The notes beneath the pieces are model-generated. The model searched no databases and was not told the origin of the DNA. It saw only the letters and a list, made by a program, of their open reading frames with translations. Of a DNA stretch of 64,000 bases, positions 56,501 through 64,000 are shown in pieces (within the stretch, counting starts at the first letter, position 1; each line of letters begins with the position of its first letter). The position numbers and the translations under genes were made by a program. This stretch comes from Owenia fusiformis (taxonomy: Eukaryota > Annelida > Polychaeta > Sabellida > Oweniidae), in the NCBI GenBank assembly GCA_903813345.2, contig CAIIXF020000001.1:15457915-15521914 (forward strand), in the 5' to 3' direction.

Positions 56501-59500
56501 CTAGATTTTTTATTTCATTTGAAAGATAATAGATTATTGTTTTAGGAAATGTAACATTTTGGCACCCCCTTAGTCACGTTGACCTCGATTTGACCTTTGT
56601 AGTGGGAGGTTTATTTGGTCTTGCGAATTAGTGTTATAAAAGACTTGCAGACATTAGGGTTAATTGTATCATTGATCACGAATGTGTTTCTTTAAATCAA
56701 TTGATCAAACTAGATTCTTTAATCTGTACGTTTTGTCGTATTGCACGGTACACGATGGAATCAGACAATAGTATATATCTCCATTTAATTATTCGAAATG
56801 ATTAAAAATCTCTCATTGTTATTTGGAAATTGGTCGTCTATATCGTTCGAGACATAAGAAAAGTGAGAATGATTTGTGTCGAGATTTAAAAGATCGGCTT
56901 TCCATGGTGATTTTAAATGATGAAAATCATCCGAACATTTTAATCACATTAAAAAGGAATCGGGGATTTTAAGCTTACATATAAAATCGAAACGCCAACC
57001 TAAACATACGACCCATCGCCCATACAAATGCATTGCTTAAATATTTCCGTTCACATTTAGGTTGTGAAAACATTGCAAGCTTAAAATCTCTAATGCCATA
57101 AAATGACGTTTTACGAGCATAAAATAGGCATTTTGATATACAAGATGATTTGACACAACAATTGTTTAATATTTTTGGCGGGATTTTTTGGCGTAGTGTT
57201 GAATTTACACCTTCCTACGCCCCTGTATCATCCCGACAGGTGCATAACGATCTTATACCATGGTTAAGAGCAATATAATCTAAAGTCATCTGTTGAATGA
57301 GAGAAAAAAATGTCCGACTCTTACTCTTAGGAATATTTAAGTTTCATATAGTATACCGTCATATCCTTTGATAATTTAAAGAAAAGGAAAAAGAATTCTT
57401 CAAAATTTGAAAAATTAAAATTATTTTTAAACCCGAAAAATTAAAATTGTTGAAAAAATAAAGTTTTTGAAAAAATGAAAACTATTTGAAAAAGTGAATT
57501 TCCTTTGAAAAAATGTTAAAGGACATTATCCCTGCTTCGGACAAATTTGATTTTTTTACATAATATAGATTTGAATGTCTTTTGAATAGTCATAATTTAA
57601 TTTAGGTAATATTTCTAGATTTTTCTCAAAAAAATATTAGCGCAGTACACTGATGAACTTCTTTCCCTAAATAGAGACTTGTATTTTATTAAAATCGGTC
57701 TAATTGAGCGTTATCCCTGCTCCAGACCAATTTGATATTTTTACATCTTGTAGATTTAAATGTCCTCTTTTGAATATTCATAGTTTAATTTGGGTAATAT
57801 TTCTATATTTTCATGAAAAAATATTACCCCAGGAGACTGTTCTCCAAACCGAGAATCATCCTTTTTGAATTTACCCGGGATGATATCATCCCTGATAGCA
57901 TTCCCCTAATCCTGATAACATACCTGTCCCAAATATGTGATTTATCACTTGCTATTATATACCTGATATTGCTATAACCATGGTATTATTCACTATATTG
58001 CCCCTTGAAATGACGTTACTACTAACGTAAGTTATTAACGTCCTGGTTGCTGAAGTGAGGAATTCTCACTCGATGATTAGAGACTTTGGATGTACATTAT
58101 ACTCGTGACTGATGCGCAATTCAGTAACCGGATGCTCCTATTAACATAAGGGTTAAAAATTTGGATACAAATCGACCTTATTCTTGGTGAAAATGACGAA
58201 ATTAAAATATTCCTCCGACGTAAGTAACATTGGCATCAGTGACGTATTGAAAATATTTTTTCTTAAAAATAGATTTATGATGATTTTGTAGCATAAAAAT
58301 CTAAGTTTGCTAATATAGACTCGGACTATCTTCTTATTTCAACATTCGTTTTCGTTAGGTAATGATTTCCCATGGGATAAAAGGACAATCTTTTGTTGGT
58401 TTTTCAACAATATCAATTATATCCACTCATAGATATAATTATCCTCACTCATTCGCTGCGCTCACTCGTTTTTATGGATTTACGTAAATTATATCTTTTT
58501 TTTTAAAAACAGCGGATATTCCTATAATATCCATAACGATATATTGAAATAGATATGCGTCGATCCCATTTACATTGACATTTTCTCAACTTCAAATGAT
58601 AAATTTTGGACTGACTTATATCAATAGCAGCCATATCGAGAGTAATGGATTATAGGATTATGGTATGATGGCTAAAAAAGGTTTAATAACCTTTTACAAA
58701 TAACTGTTAAAAAAGAAAAGAAAATACCGATAAAATGTGGAAGGCATTGCGACAATGTTCGTTTAAATTTTTTAGATACGCGCGATTCACTTACTTGATT
58801 TGCTTAATTTTGGATCAAGTTGTGTTTCAGATTTCTTGAAATATGGAAGTACATCTTTGTAGCTCCACCCTGTGTTCCCAAGCTCTGCCCACATGTCATA
58901 GTCATATTTACTACCACGCGTGTATTGCATGTAGTTATGTGCACTGCAACCTCCAAGTAATTTGCCAGTTGCCCATCTACTTTGCTTCAAAACAAGTAAA
59001 ATGTGTATTTTTCATTAGTAAAAGAAAGCAATTATTATAAAATTATGGTGATAATTTGAGATTTTAGCTACCTGTGCAAGATCATCCACATTTATATAGC
59101 TTTACTAGAAGAGTATGTATGCCAAAGAGTAATTGGACTTTTTGATTTACAGGGTGGTCAAAAAACGGCAACCCTAGTTTTTCCTAATATTTTTGTCATT
59201 CTAAGTAATAACTCCCTGATATTTTAGACATTTGTACAGCATTCAATTTCCTACCAACCTACCATATTTCATGACCATCGGACTGATAGTCACAATATTA
59301 CTGCATTTTAAGCAACATGCCCCAGATGGCCACTTTCGGGCTGTCTGAGCTGGTCTGTTATTCAAATGAACTCCATTTCCTACTTGATGCACTGGCAATC
59401 ATGTATTCTTTGGGGAGCCAAGCACTTGATGAAGTAGTGGAGAGGCACCTTCACACAGACAGATGCACAGTTTAGTGTGTTCTCAGAAGATAGGGTCCTT

Positions 59501-62500
59501 TACATTTGATGATATCAACGGATATGCAATAACTGTCAACACCAAACTCTATTTTGTGATTCCCATGGAGTTCTTTGGGACTTTGGTTGAACCCAGGGGG
59601 GTTGATAGGCAGCAACAGTGGTTCCAACAAGATAGAACCATACCCCATACACCCAATGATGCACCCCATAGCCCAGATATGGCCCCATTTAATCTTTACC
59701 AGTGGGGATACCCCAAAGATAAAGTGTAGGGTAATAACACCAGAAAGACATCTGACCTCAAAATAAAGATCACATGTGTCGTTCAGGCCATACTTGCTGA
59801 GGAATGCAGTAATGTCATTGACAGGTTTTAAAAAATGTGTGCAGGTTTGCCTACAGCACGATATTGGAAAACTGGGGCACCTTGTTTAAGGTGCTGTAAC
59901 ATTGCGACTATCAGTCCAATGTTCATGAAATAACAGAGTCTAGTATGAAATTGGATGATGTACATGTGTGCCAAATATCAGGGCAAAATCTCTAAAAATA
60001 ACAAAGATATGAGGAAAAATTAGGGTTGCCGTTTTTTCACAACCCTGTACTTTAGTTAATTTTCCTTAATTAATTTTGTCTTCAGCTCAAGCAAAATCAT
60101 AGATCTAGAAGTAAAAAAGAAAAAATGGTTTTGCACAGGTACACAAGGAACCCCCCCCCCCCCCCCCCCGGGGAATATGACAATCGCAATGTGGTCAATT
60201 TTGGATATACTAGTCACTCAAGAAAATTGCAAAAATAACATATAAAATGACTCCATGTTAATTTTCAAATGTTGTGAATTCTCACTGAAATCTAGGTAAA
60301 TTACCTAAATACCAGTGGGTAATCGGTTTCACCACCAAGTGGCTTACACTCGGGTAAGATAACATAGGAGGCATCCAGAACTTTGCCCAAAACTAATCAA
60401 TAGACTTTAAAGATTATTTATCTAACGTTTTTGAGTAAAATGGGATTTTGAATAGGATATCACTTTCTCGAAATTTTGAATAGTTTAACGAAGTCTATTT
60501 AAATCACAAAGAATTAATTATAACCGGAATTTTCAAAAATATGAATTTTATAATATTTACCGAGTTTTCCAAGCCTTTGCAACAGTGTTTCTGAGGAACT
60601 GTTTTGTACTCCCAGTCCATGCTTGTCCGTTGAGTAAACTTGGTCCCCAATGGCGGTTTTGTGAGAGGGTTTGATGCTTCTCCAGCTTCAAGGAGCAACA
60701 CTTTGGTGTTTGGGTCTTCTGAGAGTCTACTTGCTACAACAGCACCTGCTGATCCTGCTCCAACTGTAACCATACATGGATTCAATTTCTTTCTGCATGA
60801 GGTGCTTTGGATTGAGCAAACCCTCAAATGGATTTCAATCAATTATTTATTAATTGGTTTATTGGTTTCTTGAACTCATTTAGCTACATCGAGATGAAAG
60901 TTCGACAAAGCAAATGACAAATAAAACATGCATGGCAAAACATGATAAGCAAATAAAATGATTTAACATCAATTTAACAACTCTTTGGTAATATTGTGAA
61001 CTCTTGTAAAATGATCACCAATTGTTTCATTAATTGCATCATCGTGCGCTAACAAAGAGAATAAAAATAAACTACTTGTATTGAAATAAAAAAAAAACTA
61101 TACTAGTATTGTTTATACCTCATTTGGTCTATTGATGTCAACACTCTCCCTTTAAATCTAATATCTATTATTAACTTTCGTTTCCTCATGTTTTATATGT
61201 CTCTGATTTGAGCAAGTTAATTCTTAAACAGAACTAATTTCGATACATATACCTTCTTTGAATATTGCGACTTTTCCATTTTGATATGTATCCAGTCTAC
61301 CTTTTGTTTGAATGTACCTAAGGTACAGAACAGCCAACTTGAAATTGTGGAATTGGTGTGACCTTACATTAAGCTAGTATAATGGCATGCAATTGTGTTC
61401 TGATTGGTTGGAATTACATATTGCTTGCCAATATGCGAATTCCGTTCCGACTGTAATTTAAGATTTTTGAAATGTGAATGATATGTATATGTGACAAGGT
61501 GCACTTAAAGTCAGTGGGGTGTTTAGTTTCCCAATCAGTATGCTCGGGTCATGTGACTGTGTCTGTGACCTAAGGAAAAAGCGTTATTTACACGGTACCC
61601 AAAAGTATATCAAGACCACATATAAACCAATCAATACTTTTTGCATGGCCCAATACACCATTTTTATTTCAGTCTTGTCTTTTTGATGCTTTAACCCTTT
61701 ACCTTTTATACCACATATTCAATGTAACCTCATATTTCGATGACAGCCTATATATCCTTACTGCTACATTGTTCATCACATTTGATAATACTTCCGGTGG
61801 AATATTTTGGATCTCTCTTTTGATCTTGCCTTTAAGTTGTTCTAGGTCTTTTTGCTTGGAATGATCATTAATACACTCCTTCAAAATAGCCACAGAGAAA
61901 GATGTTTGAGGATGACGATGGCAGAACAAACACAGATGATCAGGTCAATTATCGGCAAATGTTTCAGGAGTTACCTTCCAGAGTTAGGCAGGCTAGCCTA
62001 GCCTGGAGACCAAATGATATCCAAATGAAAACACAGTGGTCTCAAATTGAAACACACAACAAAGACTACATTAGAATCCCAACCAATGCAGTTTCTTGAA
62101 CCTCTGACCTGAACATTCCACCAGAAATATCAAATGTGATGAACAATGTAGTCGTAAGGATGCAGACTGTTATCGAAATATGAGGTTACATTGAAAATGT
62201 GGTGTAAAACAGGTAACGGGTTAAAGTATCAAAAAGGCAAAACTGAATTAAAAACTGTGTATCGGGGAAAAAACTTTCATCTTTTATCTACAAGACCATG
62301 CAAAATATGTCTGAAAATATTAATTGGTTTGTCTATGCTGTTGATATACTTTTTGGTACATTTTTTGAGACACCCTTAGGCCTATATAGTCACATACCGG
62401 CTGGTACTGTATATGACTTTGATATTGTAATTGTGACTTCGGACTTTTGTATTCCATACATGATAAAGTGTATTATACACTTACCTTTAGCGTTCTATGA

Positions 62501-63674
62501 TAACCCAAGGGCAATTTATTCAATGTTGTCTCGTTGAGACTGACAAACGCTACCACTTCAACACTGGTTTGGATCGAAAGATTTGTCCGCTTACTCCATG
62601 AAATGGGTACAGTATATCATTTGCACCTTCAGACCTTTCACCGCTATTGAAAATCCATAAACGCTGGGGGTAAAAGCGATTGAAAACGGCGCCAGAGTAT
62701 TTATCATACTCTAAAACGTATCTTTTTAATGATATCTAGATGTATTCGGTCTTTTGAATTTTTATAAAAAATAATTTTTGAATTTTTTGACCGCTACTAT
62801 GGAGGAGGAGTTTCAAATGTGAAATACATTAAGAAAGACGTCAGACATTAAGGAATTATCATTGAAAATTTATTGAAAATAAGCAAAAAATTACCTCCAA
62901 CAGTAGCGCACAAAATGGTTTGAAATTTTAGTTTTCATTGAATCATAGTATTTGAAACATTATAAGAACTTGTTTTCAACCTAGATAGGCCAACAATACT
63001 AGTTTATTTTGAAGGTTTAGCGTATTTGGAAAATAATTGTGCCGGAAAAATGACAATTTCTGATGAATATCTTTTGCCTGATCTATTCTGTTCAATGGAG
63101 TAAAGAAATGATGTGTTTTACAGTGCTAAGTGTTGTATTTGACCTAGGTCAGCAGCTGAGCACATTTCACACTGGTCATATAGAGCAAGGTCTTGGGCTT
63201 ATTTTGAGCTTGGGTTCTCTGCCCTAGCCCCTGCAACGAATGTTAAAATTGGTCCTAAAGGTGGCGCCCCTGCAATTTACCCCAAATTTAAAACCAATTG
63301 TTTCTAAAAATGGCGGGAAATTCAGATATTTAAGAATTAAAAAATGAATGATTTTTTCAAAAGTCCTGTTTTTCAAAATACGAGTCGTATGTCAAGTCAA
63401 GTCATGAAAAGTAATATTTGAATGGTTAACTATATTTTCAATTTTAACACGGATGTTTTAAACATCACACCCTGATCAAAACCTGATCACACCACAGTCA
63501 TTTATACTGATTCTCCATTATTGCATATAATTTATATTTTTCCTTACCTACAATATAATCATATTCGTCATCTAGAACATCTCGTATTTTTGAATTAATG
63601 TCTACAGCCTTTTCCTTTGTAAAATAGAGATAAACTGCGGCAAGAACTATGATATATGACAAACTCTGGAACAT
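44535..63674 (-). CDS. Membrane-anchored GMC oxidoreductase, choline dehydrogenase-like (gene C, complete)
   Basis: Exons: 63548-63674, 60561-60763, 58795-58984, 53600-53731, 52575-52699, 51192-51359, 50720-50870, 50418-50581, 47650-47833, 47266-47491, 44535-44661. They join to 598 codons plus TAA with the same phases as gene B. The anchor, [28 protein letters not shown] and SGNTNAP motifs are all present, so the His-Asn catalytic pair is kept. Differences from gene B include LHQATNG for LHPATNG in exon 9, MEEHSSSD for MEEHPTSD in exon 7, KNPMADMMY for KNPLPNMMY in exon 8 and LIRQS at the C-terminus. All splice sites are GT/AG. Exons 1-6 resemble gene B more, exons 9-10 gene A more. An active paralogue is likely, with the substrate unknown. 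Confidence 0.92.
44662..47265. repeat. Intron 10 of gene C with ~200-bp tandem array
   Basis: Carries the array seen in gene A. CACTGGAAAGAGCAG strings recur near 45610, 45818, 46015 and 46644, with an earlier diverged unit near 45330. One unit is shortened at about 45515 and another is interrupted by the TIR insert 46083-46505. The dispersed ~175-bp repeat lies at 47040-47212. No gene of its own. Confidence 0.8.
47834..48653. repeat. 32-bp minisatellite in intron 8 of gene C, first part
   Basis: Same unit as in genes A and B. The array is split by an unrelated element (48654-49573) and continues at 49574-50280. Confidence 0.92.
48654..49573. mobile_element. Insertion with GCTCACACAGT ends splitting the minisatellite
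   Basis: The left end contains GCGCTCACACAGTTTGG and the right end GGCTCACTGTGTGAGCC, giving inverted GCTCACACAGT ends; the right end is itself a hairpin. GGACGGACGGACGCC lies just inside the right end. The interior is non-coding and carries several AGGTCA/TGACCT half-sites. Absent from genes A and B. Superfamily not recognised. Confidence 0.65.
48782..48939. promoter_or_regulatory. Cluster of nuclear-receptor-like half-sites
   Basis: TGACCT at 48795-48800 and 48802-48807 are direct repeats with 1-bp spacing (DR1). AGGTCA at 48913-48918, 48923-48928 and 48934-48939 are direct repeats with 4- and 5-bp spacing (DR4, DR5). A further half-site lies at 48782-48787. Such spacings are those bound by RXR-type heterodimers. 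Whether any is used is unknown. Confidence 0.35.
49574..50280. repeat. 32-bp minisatellite in intron 8 of gene C, second part
   Basis: Continuation of the array, with increasingly diverged units toward exon 8. The uninterrupted TA at 50144-50145 is the empty target of the mariner-like element of genes A and B. Confidence 0.88.
50894..51136. mobile_element. Transposon end inside intron 6 of gene C
   Basis: Best preserved of the three: it ends TTTGGAGGGGAGTG against TA, an almost exact complement of the CACTCCCCTCC terminus seen at 39376. It occupies about three quarters of the 321-bp intron. Confidence 0.75.
51867..52554. mobile_element. TA-flanked TIR element in intron 5 of gene C
   Basis: The ends AGATTTTCGCCAGCTAAAAT and the exact complement continue for about 37 bp. 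TA flanks both sides, and genes A and B show the empty site within CAACTAGCTC. A minus-strand open frame of 85 codons lies inside (52166-52423); I do not recognise it. Probably a non-autonomous Tc1/mariner-type element. Confidence 0.85.
52764..53336 (-). mobile_element. Mariner-like element in intron 4 of gene C
   Basis: Ends CAGGGTGGTCAAAAAAATGG and their complement, flanked by TA. A minus-strand relic reads [19 protein letters not shown], the last catalytic block of a mariner-type transposase. It shares its end sequences and internal strings with the element at 59160-60047. Genes A and B are empty at this exact TA. Confidence 0.85.
54320..54495. mobile_element. GC-rich MITE with CGCGCGA clusters
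   Basis: The inverted ends read ACGCGGTATCCCCGCCAGAA and, on the right, its near complement. The interior holds several TCGCGCGA or CGCGCGAC strings in both orientations. CpG density is far above the surroundings. It is about 175 bp and non-coding. Confidence 0.75.
55157..57225. mobile_element. 2-kb nested element with CAGTGGCGTAGGAA ends
   Basis: Starts CAGTGGCGTAGGAA and ends TTCCTACGCCCCTG. The flank TATCA is duplicated (55152-55156 and 57226-57230). The CAG[TG]G start is usual for hAT elements, whose target duplications are 8 bp or, in one subgroup, 5 bp. No transposase reading is visible. Confidence 0.8.
57535..57872. repeat. Two tandem inverted copies of the dispersed repeat
   Basis: Both units run from ATCCCTGCTTCGGAC or ATCCCTGCTCCAGAC through a TTGAATATTCATAG-like block to an AATATTA block; the second ends CTGTTCTCCAAACCGAG. 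They are the complement of 2100-2275 and 47040-47212. Confidence 0.7.
59160..60047 (+). mobile_element. Mariner-like element in intron 2 of gene C
   Basis: Ends CAGGGTGGTCAAAAAACGGC and complement, flanked by TA; genes A and B keep the empty site. Plus-strand relics read [29 protein letters not shown] (second catalytic block) and [19 protein letters not shown] (third block). Frames are broken. Confidence 0.88.
60151..60169. repeat. Poly(C) run in intron 2 of gene C
   Basis: Nineteen consecutive C followed by GGGG, where genes A and B have CCCTCCCGGGG. A simple slippage expansion, or an assembly uncertainty. Confidence 0.8.
61670..62250. repeat. Inverted pair of transposase 3' ends in intron 1 of gene C
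   Basis: 61670-61830 and 62105-62250 are inverted copies. The minus strand of the left arm encodes [20 protein letters not shown] and [11 protein letters not shown]; the plus strand of the right arm encodes the same block more decayed. This is the C-terminus of an IS630/Tc1/mariner transposase. Genes A and B retain only the right arm. Confidence 0.7.
62251..63547. other. Rest of intron 1 of gene C, no gene seen
   Basis: Aligns closely with intron 1 of gene A (15621-16925) and gene B (40651-42094). Open frames of 60-80 codons occur here in some copies but not others and show no domain. Nothing else is recognised. Confidence 0.6.
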
Positions 63675-63860
63675 TGTAAAGCTGTGCAGTGTCTACTGTC
63701 TAGGTTAACGTTGGCCTCTCACCCTGACCCATCGATACTTATATACTCGACATGTATCTTTGATAATGAGTGTAGATCTACTTATAACCAATGTTATGTC
63801 GGCCAATGGCTAGTGTTTGGTTGTTGGCCCCATTTCCGTTTATAGGACACTGGTGGGTAA
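63675..63860 (-). promoter_or_regulatory. Promoter region of gene C
   Basis: GGTTATAAG on the minus strand (63781-63789) lies about 107 bp before the ATG at 63674, where genes A and B have TATATA. An inverted CCAAT follows upstream. The box differs from the others, which could alter strength. Confidence 0.5.
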
Positions 63861-64000
63861 ATCAATAACTTTTTAAATGACTGGCTTTTAATATGGTTTG
63901 AAGCTAGAACATTATTCCTTTTCTCAGTTTTTATATTTCACTTGATTAATATGCAATATTTACTGTTCAATTTTGTAAGAAAGTAAACATAGACCCATTA

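Larger units (their letters stand above)
54564..58220. mobile_element. 3.7-kb long-TIR element
   Basis: Left CGTCGGAGGAAATATTTATT and right ATATTCCTCCGACG are complementary ends. The arms run about 185 bp and include GGTCGATTTGTATCCAAAT and TTCCTCACTTCAGCAA in complement. The interior is non-coding as far as I can read and contains the nested element 55157-57225. Superfamily unknown. Confidence 0.7.
53905..58725. mobile_element. 4.8-kb composite insertion in intron 3 of gene C
   Basis: Genes A and B have about 20 bases here where gene C has 4.8 kb. Flanking intron sequence (CCAGGATTGGAAACAGGA on one side, AATGTGGAAGGCATTGCGAC on the other) still aligns. The composite holds a GC-rich MITE, a long-TIR element, an element nested in the latter and an inverted tandem of the dispersed repeat. 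No host exon is seen. Confidence 0.75.

Noticed and set aside
53860-58790. Expected tRNA or other structured RNA gene in the large gene C insertion
   Set aside because: I looked for tRNA-like A and B boxes and clover-leaf pairing and found nothing convincing. A tRNA scan would settle it.
62191-62537. Frames in intron 1 reading [11 protein letters not shown] and similar, seen in all copies
   Set aside because: Reading frames are broken differently in A, B and C, and no splice sites would join them to a gene.

Overview
The window is nuclear DNA from an invertebrate animal, probably marine. It is AT-rich, the genes have many short exons with GT/AG introns, and the introns and spacers are packed with non-LTR retrotransposons, TA-target DNA transposons, MITEs and minisatellites. 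The sequence alone does not fix the species. The gene family (GMC oxidoreductases with a membrane anchor and a YKTVPQ motif) is expanded in molluscs, hemichordates and lancelets, so those lineages are the natural candidates.

The host content is a head-to-tail tandem array of three closely related GMC-family flavoprotein oxidoreductase genes (choline dehydrogenase-like), all on the minus strand. Gene A runs 17052 to 2326; its last exon lies beyond the left edge. Gene B is complete, 42221 to 19607. Gene C is complete, 63674 to 44535. Each has 11 coding exons with the same boundaries and phases. B and C each assemble to 598 codons plus a stop. Gene A is broken: a 2.9-kb terminal-inverted-repeat (TIR) element sits inside exon 4 and brings an immediate in-frame stop. 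The two spacers (17053-19606 and 42222-44534) are homologous to each other, as are the promoters (TATA-like box about 105 bp before each ATG).

Region by region. 1-2325: intron 10 of A with a ~200-bp tandem array. 2326-8697: exons 10 to 5 of A; intron 8 holds a 32-bp minisatellite and a mariner-like element that is itself split by another element. 8698-11033: intron 4, with a second mariner-like element. 11053-13948: the TIR element with an internal higher-order minisatellite. 13949-17052: exons 4 to 1 of A. 17053-19606: spacer with a MITE, a reverse-transcriptase scrap and two ghost copies of exon 11. 19607-42221: gene B, inflated by a nested AAAGC-rich foldback element (22710-29231) that holds a 5'-truncated L1/Tx1-like LINE, and by a second LINE (31782-37162) that holds a MITE and a 3-kb TIR element. 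42222-44534: the second spacer. 44535-63674: gene C, with its own unique insertions, including a 4.8-kb composite in intron 3. 63675-64000: upstream region of C.

The copies are similar even in introns, so presence or absence of each insertion can be read like a genotype. Insertions and amino-acid differences do not give one consistent tree, which points to gene conversion, unequal exchange or secondary deletion between copies. The proteins are predicted to be membrane-anchored FAD enzymes oxidising an alcohol-type substrate; the substrate cannot be told from the sequence.
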